DNA of 11,763 nucleotides from Candidatus Krumholzibacteriia bacterium (GTDB lineage: Bacteria > Krumholzibacteriota > Krumholzibacteria > WVZY01 > JAKEHA01): assembly GCA_029863355.1 (NCBI GenBank), contig JAOTVO010000058.1, positions 1 to 11,763 of the forward strand. Reading direction: 5' to 3'. Numbering within the stretch: position 1 is the first letter of the stretch; every line of letters begins with the position of its first letter. The translations under genes were made by a program, and so were the position numbers. The notes beneath the pieces are model-generated. The model was not told the DNA's origin, ran no database searches, and saw only the letters and a list, made by a program, of their open reading frames with translations. This document shows positions 1 to 7,288 of the stretch, piece after piece.

Positions 1-1935
1 GAGCAGGGTCTCGCTTCGCGAGAGCCCGAGTATCGATCGTTCACGGCGCGTACGCTGGCTCCCGAGATAGACATCGATGTGCCGACCCAGCACTTCTTCT
101 TCCCGGCAGAGGTGCCGCCCATCACGACGTTTCGCTGGACGGCGACGGACTACGTCGGCGACAAGTTTGTCTCTCAGGACCCAGAATCGGTGCAGTGGGC
201 GCTGGTCAGCACGCGCGATTTCGACAGTAGTTACCCGAACACGCTCGCGTACCTGCGCAAGGACCCCGTCATTCTGGCCCGGTATGGCCGGACGCCCGAG
301 CAATCCGACGCCGAGTGGGAGCCGTGGATCTACTACCGGCAGCCCGCCGATTCGGGGCATTTCTGGACCTCGCCCCCCATCGACTTCGGCCAGTACATCT
401 ACGCCATGCGCGCCAAGGACGAGGCGGGAGCGGTAACGGCGGTTCTCGCCGAGTCCCACAACGTCCGGCGCCTGAAGGTCAAGCAGCGCGACGCGGGACC
501 GAACGTAAACCTGACGAACGAATACATGGGCGGGGTGACGCTCGCCACGTGCAAACCCGTGCCCCTGATTCTCGACGTGCCCGAGGGAGTCCCGATGAAG
601 TTCTCGTGGACGGCCACAGCGGACCACTACGGAGGACTGGTGGCGGGGTATCGCTACGGTTGGGACATCGCCGATTTGACCGACCCCGAGCAGTGGGAGA
701 TCGACATAACACCGTTCTCGAGTATCGGGATTTACCAGGCGTCCTCGCCTCCGCGCACTTTCTTTTTCGGGTCACACCGGTTCACGCTCGAAGTGGTGGA
801 CAACTCGGGATACTGCACGCGCGTGGAAGTCAAGGTCAACGTGGTGCCGTTCACGATGGGCAGGGACCTGCTGCTCGTCGACGACTACGCGACCGACAAG
901 AACGCCTACGACGCGGGGTGGACGAACTTCCGCGGGCGTGGTGTCCAGCCCAACGATCAAGAGCATGATGATTTCTGGCTGTACGTGCTCCAGGACGTGC
1001 AGACGTTCAACCCGGGCACCGACGTCATCGAGCTGTCGGGAACGTCGGTCATACCGCTCACGCTCCTGGCGGACTACAAGTCCATCGTCTGGAGCGTGTA
1101 CGGCGACCGGTCGCAGCAGGGGGGGTTCCCGCTGCTCTACGCTTTCATCGCGTTCCGGCCCAAGGAAGGCGGCGGCGGAACCGGCAAGCGCGTACCGAAC
1201 GTCATCGCGCTGTTCATGGCCGCGGGTGGCCACGTGCTCATCGCGGGGAACCACCCGGTGTCGAACGCGATCAACCGCGCCGAGGCGGTGGGCGTGAGAT
1301 ACCCGGTGATCTTTCTCTACGAGATGACCGCGCGGCAGGATCTCGGCGAGGAACCCAGCGTGAACGACCCGGATGACCGCATCGGCGAGTTCTCGTTCGC
1401 CTATCGGGAGTTGTGTCTCGAGACCATGGACTACGCGGTGACGAGCCGGAACGTGCGCCGCGACATCGACCAGTACTGCGCGGTGAACGAGCCCGGCGGG
1501 CGCACCATCTCCAAGTTGCGAATCCATACCCTGCGCGAGGCGAGGCCCCTCGATCCCGCCTTCCCTCTGCTCCAGTTCCGACTGGAAGCGGCAGGGTCGG
1601 GCAAAGCGTACCAGGAGAGCGAGAGGGGGCTCGACGTGGAGATCTACAACCCGGCGTACTTCTTCACATTGTGCAGCAGATACCTGCCGGCGGGGCCGCG
1701 CACCTGCTTCCAGCCGATCTACGGGTTGCACTGTCTCGACGCCACCGAGCCGTCATACAATCAGCCGGTCGCGTTCTGGACGTCGACGTACGCCGACGTG
1801 CAGGCGAACCCGAATGCCGTGAAGGCGAGAAGTGCCGTGTTCGGGTTCCCGCCCGTCTTTTTCGAACCGGCCGTGGCCAAGACCGCGATCGAGCGCATCG
1901 TCTTCGACGAATGGCAATTGCCGCGCAGGCCCTGA
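1..1935 (+). CDS. Secreted multidomain protein, 5'-truncated by the window edge (Ig-like repeats plus GATase-like region)
   Basis: The frame is open from base 1 to the TGA at 1933-1935, giving 644 visible residues, and the true start lies upstream. A GTG at 79 is in frame, but the preceding 26 codons read as normal protein, so I treat the gene as partial. Two segments share a WTAT core typical of Ig/PKD-like beta-sandwich modules: visible residues about 41-60 (TFRWTATDYVG) and 200-215 (KFSWTATADHYGG). Near residue 287 a beta-strand and acidic loop (GRDLLLVDDYATD) begins an alpha/beta region. A second core strand (AAGGHVLIAG) follows near 407, reminiscent of class-I glutamine-amidotransferase-like folds. 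I see no catalytic Cys-His-Glu triad. The C-terminus (ERIVFDEWQLPRRP) is not a sorting domain. A 25-bp gap separates it from the next secreted protein, suggesting one transcript. I do not know the function; a surface or extracellular protein is likely by style only. Confidence 0.8.
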   Translation, partial: EQGLASREPEYRSFTARTLAPEIDIDVPTQHFFFPAEVPPITTFRWTATDYVGDKFVSQDPESVQWALVSTRDFDSSYPNTLAYLRKDPVILARYGRTPEQSDAEWEPWIYYRQPADSGHFWTSPPIDFGQYIYAMRAKDEAGAVTAVLAESHNVRRLKVKQRDAGPNVNLTNEYMGGVTLATCKPVPLILDVPEGVPMKFSWTATADHYGGLVAGYRYGWDIADLTDPEQWEIDITPFSSIGIYQASSPPRTFFFGSHRFTLEVVDNSGYCTRVEVKVNVVPFTMGRDLLLVDDYATDKNAYDAGWTNFRGRGVQPNDQEHDDFWLYVLQDVQTFNPGTDVIELSGTSVIPLTLLADYKSIVWSVYGDRSQQGGFPLLYAFIAFRPKEGGGGTGKRVPNVIALFMAAGGHVLIAGNHPVSNAINRAEAVGVRYPVIFLYEMTARQDLGEEPSVNDPDDRIGEFSFAYRELCLETMDYAVTSRNVRRDIDQYCAVNEPGGRTISKLRIHTLREARPLDPAFPLLQFRLEAAGSGKAYQESERGLDVEIYNPAYFFTLCSRYLPAGPRTCFQPIYGLHCLDATEPSYNQPVAFWTSTYADVQANPNAVKARSAVFGFPPVFFEPAVAKTAIERIVFDEWQLPRRP

Positions 1936-1948
1936 GCGAGCCCTGAAG

Positions 1949-1954
1949 AGGAGG
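1949..1954 (+). promoter_or_regulatory. Shine-Dalgarno site that decides a TTG start
   Basis: A perfect AGGAGG lies 6 nt before the TTG at 1961. No ATG or GTG in that frame is better placed, and the residues after the TTG form a signal peptide. The site therefore selects 1961 as the start of the downstream gene. Confidence 0.75.
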
Positions 1955-1960
1955 AAATCG

Positions 1961-3286
1961 TTGCTGACATCCCGTTCTCTCCGCGTGGCGGCGGGGATGG
2001 TGACGCTGGCGAGCGCCACGGCGCTCGCGGCCGCGCCCGTTCGCGCGCAGCGCGCCCCGCTCGAAGCAGCGGCGGACACGCTGGTTCTGCACAAGCCGGA
2101 GAACTTCGCCGCGTGGAGCGTCTACGACAGGGGTCGGCGGTCGTTCGTCACGTGGATGACCTGGTCCGATCTGCCCGACAGCATCGCCACCATCATTCAC
2201 CAGCCGGACACCACGGGGTGGCATCTCGTTTCCCCCGCGGATTCCCTCAGCGTGCCGGCGACGCGCGGCGCCTACAACGGTGACATCGACCGGACCGTGT
2301 CCTTTGACGTGACCACCGGCGGCGGCACCGTGGGCCAGGGCGTTTTGACGATCGAGTACTTCGTGAAAGACCTGGTGGGGCAGGTCGTCATAGGCGCGGG
2401 CTACACACCGGGGGCCTGGCTGCCCGTGTTCTTCGACAACGCCAATACAACTGAACCCGATACCGTCGACTTCGGCCTCGAGATCAGCTTCGGCCCGGGC
2501 CTGGTGGACGCTGGGGGCCATTTCATCGTGGGGCTGGAGGACTTCGAGGGTTATCACCTGTGGCGGGGCATCATGCCGGACGGCAGCGACCTCGAGGTCG
2601 TCGGGGAGCTCTCGAAGCAGGAAGCGTCCCTGGGAACTAGTACAGGCGGCAGCATCGTCGACTCCGTGTACTTTTACTCGGTCTTGCCCGGGCTGCGGGG
2701 GCCGGGGACCTGGTTTTCGATTTTCGGTCCCGTCGACTGTCTGGGTACGCGCATCAGCCTCCAGCTCGAGAGCGACGGGATGATGTGGTTCGACTGCAAC
2801 ACCTTCAACGGCATCACCTACTACTACGCGGTCACGACCTTCGACCGCGGGTACTCGGTCAGCTCCGGGCGCCAGGGGCTGAACAAGGTCGACAACTGCG
2901 CCCACACGCAAGGCGTACCCTACGAGTGCCGGGACGACCTGGTTCGGGTCCCGGTCGAGGTCGTGCCCCAGTCCGATCTCCTACAGATCTATGCGGTCCC
3001 CAACCCGTTCCGGACCGGCGGAAGCCGTATCACGACGGGGGCATACCACAACTTTCCCGACGGCAACGTCCGCTTCGTCAACGTGCCGGTGGGGGCCCGC
3101 GTGCAGGTCTTCACGGTTGCAGGGGATCTCGTCTGGGAGAGCCAGCCCGGCGATCAGACGGGGGGAAACGTCGTGTGGAACGTGAAGAACCGCGGGATGG
3201 AGGACGTGATGTCGGGTGTCTACATCTTCAAGGTCGAGGACACCGCCGCGGGGAGCATGTTCGGGCGGCTGGTCATCATCCGCTAG
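1961..3286 (+). CDS. Secreted protein with signal peptide and C-terminal FlgD-like / T9SS type A-like domain
   Basis: The protein has 441 residues from a TTG start backed by a strong AGGAGG. Upstream extension in the same frame overlaps the previous gene and is rejected. Residues 1-30 form a signal peptide: basic start, hydrophobic core, and an APVRA-Q site cleaving near residue 29. The middle is beta-rich and unassigned. It includes a GLEDFEGYHLWRG segment (191-203) and a fibronectin-like NGITYYYAVTTFDRG segment (283-297). The last 100 residues carry a FlgD Ig-like / CTD pattern: YAVPNPFR (344-351), VQVFTVAGDLVW (381-392), VVWNVKNRG (404-412), SGVYIFKVE (418-426). It ends in a hydrophobic strand plus Arg (RLVIIR). 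In type IX secretion systems such C-termini direct cargo to the cell surface, and I infer surface display or release. No enzymatic motif is visible. It is probably co-transcribed with the upstream secreted gene. Confidence 0.85.
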   Translation: MLTSRSLRVAAGMVTLASATALAAAPVRAQRAPLEAAADTLVLHKPENFAAWSVYDRGRRSFVTWMTWSDLPDSIATIIHQPDTTGWHLVSPADSLSVPATRGAYNGDIDRTVSFDVTTGGGTVGQGVLTIEYFVKDLVGQVVIGAGYTPGAWLPVFFDNANTTEPDTVDFGLEISFGPGLVDAGGHFIVGLEDFEGYHLWRGIMPDGSDLEVVGELSKQEASLGTSTGGSIVDSVYFYSVLPGLRGPGTWFSIFGPVDCLGTRISLQLESDGMMWFDCNTFNGITYYYAVTTFDRGYSVSSGRQGLNKVDNCAHTQGVPYECRDDLVRVPVEVVPQSDLLQIYAVPNPFRTGGSRITTGAYHNFPDGNVRFVNVPVGARVQVFTVAGDLVWESQPGDQTGGNVVWNVKNRGMEDVMSGVYIFKVEDTAAGSMFGRLVIIR

Positions 3287-3346
3287 CTTGCGAATCGCGC
3301 GCCGCGACCAGCGCCGGGCCTTCGCGAATCATTTCACAAGCTCTCG

Positions 3347-3375
3347 TTGACGTCGGCACCATCTTCTGCTATCGT
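3347..3375 (+). promoter_or_regulatory. Candidate sigma70-like promoter for the dehydrogenase gene
   Basis: TTGACG (3347-3352) is followed by a 17-nt spacer and TATCGT (3370-3375). A TG one base upstream of the -10 makes an extended -10 (TGCTATCGT). The -35 matches 5/6 and the -10 matches 4/6 of the E. coli consensus. It lies in the only gap near 200 bp in the window and predicts a leader of about 100 nt. The match to E. coli consensus is only a guide in this unknown host. Confidence 0.4.
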
Positions 3376-3441
3376 CGCCACGGTCGAAGCCAATGCGGCG
3401 GTCGATTCTAACCAGTTGATAAAGAATTAGTTACAAACCTG

Positions 3442-3464
3442 GCCGGGACGCATCTCGTTCCGGC
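3442..3464 (+). promoter_or_regulatory. Leader stem-loop just upstream of the dehydrogenase ribosome site
   Basis: GCCGGGACG (3442-3450) pairs completely with CGTTCCGGC (3456-3464): eight Watson-Crick pairs and one G-U, closing a 5-nt CATCT loop. It ends 8 nt before the GGAGG at 3473-3477. No U-run follows, so it is not a classical terminator. It could stabilise the mRNA 5' end or affect initiation. The structure is seen directly; a regulatory role is inference. Confidence 0.4.
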
Positions 3465-3484
3465 GCTGCTATGGAGGTCGTGGG

Positions 3485-4537
3485 ATGGCGCGCTACAAGA
3501 TCGCCATGCTGCCGGGCGACGGGATCGGAAACGACGTGATGGAGGCGGGCAAGATCGTCCTGGACGCGCTCGCACTGGACGCCGATTTCGTCCCCGCCGA
3601 GATCGGGTGGGAGTGCTGGGAACGCTACGGCGACGCACTACCGGAAGAAACCATCGCGATCCTGCGCGACGTGGACTGCGCGCTCTTCGGCGCGATCACG
3701 TCGAAGCCGCACGTGCCGGGTTACCGCAGCCCCATCGTCCGCATGCGCCAGCTGTTCGACCTGTACACCAACATGCGCCCCTGCCGGGCCTACCCCGGGA
3801 ACCCGCTCAACTACCGCGACGACATCGACATTGTCGTGTTCCGCGAGAACACCGAAGGACTCTACGCCGGCGTCGAGTTCCATCCTGTCCCGGACGCCAT
3901 CATGGGTGCGCCCGGGATGGAAAAATACAAGGGGGAAGACGTGGCCGTGTCACTGCGCGTGTTCACGCGCAAGGGCTGCCGGCGCATCGTGGAGGCGGCG
4001 TTCCAATACGCCAGGCGCCAGGGGCGGCGCAAAGTAACGGTGGTGCACAAGGCCAACGTGGTGCGTAAGACGTGCGGGATGTTCCTCGAGGAAGCGCAGA
4101 AGGTGGCGCAGCAGTATCCGGGTATCGAGTGGGAGGACGCGAACGTCGACGCCATGGCCATGTGGCTGATCAAGAATCCGCAGAACTACGACATCATCGT
4201 CACCTCCAACCTGTTCGGCGACATCATTTCCGACGAGTGCGCGCAGCTCGTGGGAGGTTTGGGCTTTGCCGCGGCGGGCAACATCGGCGAGACGCTCGCC
4301 GTGTTCGAGCCCACTCACGGCTCCGCGCCCAAGTACGCGGGCATGTACAAGGTCAACCCCATGGCCATGCTCCTCTCGGTCAAGATGATGCTGGACTGGT
4401 TGGAAGAGAAGCGTCACGCCTCTCGGCTGGAAGCGGCGATCGCGAAGGTCATCGAGGACGGGGTGCACCGCACCTACGACATGGGAGGCAGCAGTACCAC
4501 CCTGCAGGTCGCCGAAGCGGTCGCGAGGGAGATCTAG
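3485..4537 (+). CDS. Isocitrate/isopropylmalate dehydrogenase family beta-decarboxylating dehydrogenase (probable isocitrate dehydrogenase)
   Basis: The 350-residue protein opens with MARYKIAMLPGDGIG, the family N-terminal nucleotide-fold motif. Its ATG follows GGAGG by 7 nt. The family oxidatively decarboxylates 2R,3S-hydroxyacids with NAD(P)+ and a divalent metal. Expected catalytic and binding residues are present: S82, R88, R98, R120 and Y127 (in FRENTEGLYAG), K189 (VHKAN), and the metal aspartates D222, D246 and D250. By alignment from memory, APKYAG (281-286) and Y331 carry Lys-Tyr and Tyr found in NADP-type E. coli isocitrate dehydrogenase. Position 84 is Ile where that enzyme has the isocitrate-binding Asn. 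The length resembles isopropylmalate or homoisocitrate dehydrogenases (about 335-360 aa) more than E. coli Icd (416 aa). Isocitrate is the likeliest substrate because of the FRENTEG-type loop. Homoisocitrate or isopropylmalate is not excluded, as no leucine or lysine pathway genes are nearby. The next gene begins 61 bp downstream. Confidence 0.93.
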   Translation: MARYKIAMLPGDGIGNDVMEAGKIVLDALALDADFVPAEIGWECWERYGDALPEETIAILRDVDCALFGAITSKPHVPGYRSPIVRMRQLFDLYTNMRPCRAYPGNPLNYRDDIDIVVFRENTEGLYAGVEFHPVPDAIMGAPGMEKYKGEDVAVSLRVFTRKGCRRIVEAAFQYARRQGRRKVTVVHKANVVRKTCGMFLEEAQKVAQQYPGIEWEDANVDAMAMWLIKNPQNYDIIVTSNLFGDIISDECAQLVGGLGFAAAGNIGETLAVFEPTHGSAPKYAGMYKVNPMAMLLSVKMMLDWLEEKRHASRLEAAIAKVIEDGVHRTYDMGGSSTTLQVAEAVAREI

Positions 4538-4582
4538 GCGGGGCCACGAGGGCCGTTTCGCCAACCGGGGAATGCATCTCAC

Positions 4583-4590
4583 AAGCGAGG
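4583..4590 (+). promoter_or_regulatory. Shine-Dalgarno site that decides the ppdK start
   Basis: AAGCGAGG ends 8 nt before the ATG at 4599. The alternative in-frame ATG at 4593 would leave a 2-nt spacing. The ATG at 4572 has only a GGGG one base upstream. I therefore prefer 4599. Confidence 0.55.
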
Positions 4591-4598
4591 TCATGATT

Positions 4599-7256
4599 AT
4601 GACAGAGAAGCGAACCGTCGCCGTGTCCGGGAAGAACGTCTACTACTTCGGAAACGGAACAGCGGAGGGCGGCGCCCACATGAAGGAGCTGTTGGGGGGC
4701 AAGGGCGCCAACATCGCCGAAATGACCAACCTGGGTGTTCCCGTGCCGCCCGGATTCACCGTCACCACCGACGTGTGCACGTATTTCATGGAGCACGACC
4801 AGGGCTACCCGGACGGCCTCTCCGAAGAGGTCGAGGGGCACATCCGCAGACTCGAAGGGGACATGGGCGCCGGCTTCGGCGACGCTGCCAACCCGTTGCT
4901 GGTGTCGGTGCGCTCCGGCTCGCGCGCGTCCATGCCGGGGATGATGGATACCGTGCTCAATCTCGGCCTGAACGACTCGACGGTCGAGGGGCTCGCTGCC
5001 CGCACCGGCAATCGGCGCTTCGCTCTGGACAGCTACCGACGCTTCATCCAGATGTACGGAGACGTCGTCATGGGCGTGCACACCGACCACTTCGAGGCCG
5101 CCCTGGATGCTCGGCGCCGTTCCACCGGCGTCGCGCAGGACCACGAGCTCGGCGCCGACGATCTGGCCGCACTCATCGAGGACTACAAGCGCATCGTGCA
5201 GGAAGGGGCGGGGCGCTCGTTCCCGCAGGACGCCCGCGAGCAGCTCTGGGGCGCCGTCGGCGCGGTCTTCAACTCCTGGAACTCGCCGCGCGCCCGCTCC
5301 TACCGCCATATGCACGACTACCCCGACACCTGGGGGACGGCGGTGAACGTGCAGGCCATGGTCTTCGGCAACATGGGAGACGACTGCGCGACGGGCGTGG
5401 CCTTCACGCGCGACCCCTCCACGGGCGAGCCGCGTTTCTACGGCGAGTACCTCGTCAACGCTCAGGGCGAGGACGTGGTTTCGGGCATTCGCACCCCGCG
5501 CCACGTCAACGACGGCGAGGACAGCCTCGAGCGCATAATGCCCCGCGCCTACTCCGAGCTGGAGGGGCTCTACAAACGCCTCGAACGGCACTACAAGGAC
5601 ATGCAGGACATCGAGTTCACGATTCAGAACGGCCGTCTGTGGATGCTGCAGACGCGCAACGGCAAGCGCACGGGGCGGGCCGCGGTGCGCATTGCGGTGG
5701 ACATGGTCGAAGAGGGTCTGATCGACGAGCGCACCGCCGTGCGCCGCGTCCATCCCGAGCAGCTCGACCAGCTCCTGCACCCGATGATCGACCCCAAGGC
5801 CCGCGGCGAGGCGGTCGCGACCGGTCTGCCGGCGTCGCCGGGCGCCGCTTCGGGCAGGGTGGTGTTTGCCGTCGATCGCGCCGTGGCCATGGCGGCGAGC
5901 GGCGAGCGCGTGATCCTCGTCCGTACCGAGACCTCGCCCGAGGACATCGACGGCATGCGCGTGGCCCAGGCCATTCTGACCTCGCGCGGGGGGATGACGT
6001 CGCATGCAGCCGTCGTCGCCCGCGGAATGGGCAAGTGCTGCGTGGCGGGCTGCTCGGATCTGCAGGTCGACTACGAGAAGCGGGAGTTCCGCGCCGGCAC
6101 TCGAGTCTTCGCCGAGGGCGACGCGATCACTGTGGACGGAAGCACGGGGACGGTCTACGCGGGCGAGATGCCGACCGTGCCGCCGCAGCTCGACGCCTAT
6201 TTCCACCGCTTCATGGAGTGGGTGGACGGGTTGCGGAAACTGCGGGTGCGCACCAACGCCGACACCCCGCAGGACGCGCGGACCGCGCGGGAGTTCGGGG
6301 CCGAGGGCATCGGTCTGTGCCGCACCGAGCACATGTTCTTCGGCGAGGACCGCATCGACGTCGTCCGGCGCATGATCATCGCGGACAACGAACCCGATCG
6401 CGTGGCCGCGCTCCGGGAGATCCTGCCCATGCAGCGCGATGACTTCATCGGCGTGTTCCGCGCGATGGACGGCTACCCCGTGACGGTGCGACTCCTCGAT
6501 CCGCCCCTGCACGAGTTCGTGCCCAAGGATCCGGAGGAGATCGCGGCGCTGGCCAAGCGACTCGGCGTCGACGCCGGTGAGCTGCGCGCGAAAACCGAGA
6601 TGCTCCACGAGTTCAACCCCATGCTCGGTCACCGCGGCTGCCGGCTCGGGATCACCTACCCGGAGATCTACGAGACCCAGGTGCGCGCGATCATGGAGGC
6701 TGCGTGTGCGGCGGCGGACGAGGGCGTCACCGTCAAGCCCGAGATCATGATCCCGCTGGTGGGAATGCGGGAGGAGCTCGCGCTCTTGCGCGAGATGGTC
6801 GAGCGCGTGGCCAACGGCGTGCTCGCCGAGCACAAACAGGAGATCCCGTACCTCGTGGGCACCATGGTCGAGGTGCCGCGGGCCGCCGTCACCGCCGACG
6901 AAGTGGCGCAGGTTTCCGACTTCTTCAGCTTCGGTACCAACGACCTCACGCAGATGACCTACGGCTTCAGCCGGGACGACTCCGCGAGGTTCATTCGAGC
7001 CTACATCGACAGGGGCGTGCTCAAGCACGACCCCTTCGAGACGCTGGACACCGTCGGCGTGGGCGCGCTGGTGCGGATGGCCTGCGAGAAGGGGCGTGCC
7101 GCCCGGCCATCGCTGAAGCTGGGGATTTGCGGCGAGCACGGGGGAGACCCGGCTTCGGTGCACTTCTTCGCGGGAGTGGGACTGGACTACGTGAGCTGCT
7201 CGCCTTTCCGCGTGCCCATCGCGAAGTTGGCGGCGGCCCACGCCGCCCTGGCCTAG
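4599..7256 (+). CDS. ppdK: Pyruvate, phosphate dikinase
   Basis: The enzyme interconverts pyruvate + ATP + Pi and PEP + AMP + PPi in the cytoplasm, serving gluconeogenesis or PPi-linked glycolysis. From ATG 4599 it has 885 residues, matching the bacterial family (about 875). The N-terminal ATP-grasp domain shows LLGGKGANIAEM (31-42), RSGSRASMPGMMDTVLNLG (105-123) and LQTRNGKRTGRAA (about 350-362). The swivelling phosphohistidine domain has GGMTSHAAVVARGMGKC with catalytic H469. The C-terminal PEP/pyruvate barrel has GTNDLTQMTYGFSRDD (from 779) and GICGEHGGD with catalytic C844. H469, N781, D782 and C844 sit 13-14 residues after their Clostridium symbiosum counterparts (H455, N768, D769, C831), so nothing essential is missing. 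Alternative starts at 4572 and 4593 would add 9 or 2 residues. It lies 61 bp after the dehydrogenase with no terminator seen, so the two may share a transcript. Confidence 0.98.
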   Translation: MTEKRTVAVSGKNVYYFGNGTAEGGAHMKELLGGKGANIAEMTNLGVPVPPGFTVTTDVCTYFMEHDQGYPDGLSEEVEGHIRRLEGDMGAGFGDAANPLLVSVRSGSRASMPGMMDTVLNLGLNDSTVEGLAARTGNRRFALDSYRRFIQMYGDVVMGVHTDHFEAALDARRRSTGVAQDHELGADDLAALIEDYKRIVQEGAGRSFPQDAREQLWGAVGAVFNSWNSPRARSYRHMHDYPDTWGTAVNVQAMVFGNMGDDCATGVAFTRDPSTGEPRFYGEYLVNAQGEDVVSGIRTPRHVNDGEDSLERIMPRAYSELEGLYKRLERHYKDMQDIEFTIQNGRLWMLQTRNGKRTGRAAVRIAVDMVEEGLIDERTAVRRVHPEQLDQLLHPMIDPKARGEAVATGLPASPGAASGRVVFAVDRAVAMAASGERVILVRTETSPEDIDGMRVAQAILTSRGGMTSHAAVVARGMGKCCVAGCSDLQVDYEKREFRAGTRVFAEGDAITVDGSTGTVYAGEMPTVPPQLDAYFHRFMEWVDGLRKLRVRTNADTPQDARTAREFGAEGIGLCRTEHMFFGEDRIDVVRRMIIADNEPDRVAALREILPMQRDDFIGVFRAMDGYPVTVRLLDPPLHEFVPKDPEEIAALAKRLGVDAGELRAKTEMLHEFNPMLGHRGCRLGITYPEIYETQVRAIMEAACAAADEGVTVKPEIMIPLVGMREELALLREMVERVANGVLAEHKQEIPYLVGTMVEVPRAAVTADEVAQVSDFFSFGTNDLTQMTYGFSRDDSARFIRAYIDRGVLKHDPFETLDTVGVGALVRMACEKGRAARPSLKLGICGEHGGDPASVHFFAGVGLDYVSCSPFRVPIAKLAAAHAALA

Positions 7257-7288
7257 GCCCGGGGACGCCGCTTCCCGCCGGCCGAGTG

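Larger units (their letters stand above)
3287..3484 (+). other. Intergenic region upstream of the dehydrogenase
   Basis: This 198-bp gap contains the promoter candidate at 3347-3375, an AT-rich stretch at about 3404-3440, a 9-bp hairpin at 3442-3464 and a GGAGG ribosome site at 3473-3477. AGCTTG (3285-3290) and CAAGCT (3337-3342) are inverted copies flanking GC-rich sequence. No U-tract follows, so I do not call a terminator for the preceding secreted-protein gene. No small ORF with a convincing start is seen. Confidence 0.6.

Noticed and set aside
772..1731. 319-codon minus-strand open frame
   Set aside because: It lies wholly opposite the first secreted-protein gene, with no ribosome site or recognisable domain.
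1832..1960. Earlier ATG for the second secreted protein
   Set aside because: It overlaps the first gene and would place about 43 residues ahead of a good signal peptide. The AGGAGG supports TTG 1961.
3290..3330. GCGAATC repeated at 3290-3296 and 3324-3330
   Set aside because: Two 7-base copies are too short and common in GC-rich DNA to call an operator.
4537..4562. Weak hairpin between the dehydrogenase and ppdK (GGCG/CGCC plus GGCC/GGCC)
   Set aside because: There are only two 4-bp stems with an internal loop and no U-run, which is expected by chance at this GC content.
4449..7241. 930-codon open frame on the minus strand opposite ppdK
   Set aside because: It is an antisense shadow of a GC-rich gene. 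The + strand carries full PPDK motifs, while the minus translation is low-complexity and rich in His, Arg and Val with no motif.
6704..7288. Upstream extension of the CDP-alcohol transferase frame into ppdK
   Set aside because: It overlaps the conserved PPDK C-terminus in another frame and reads as low-complexity sequence.
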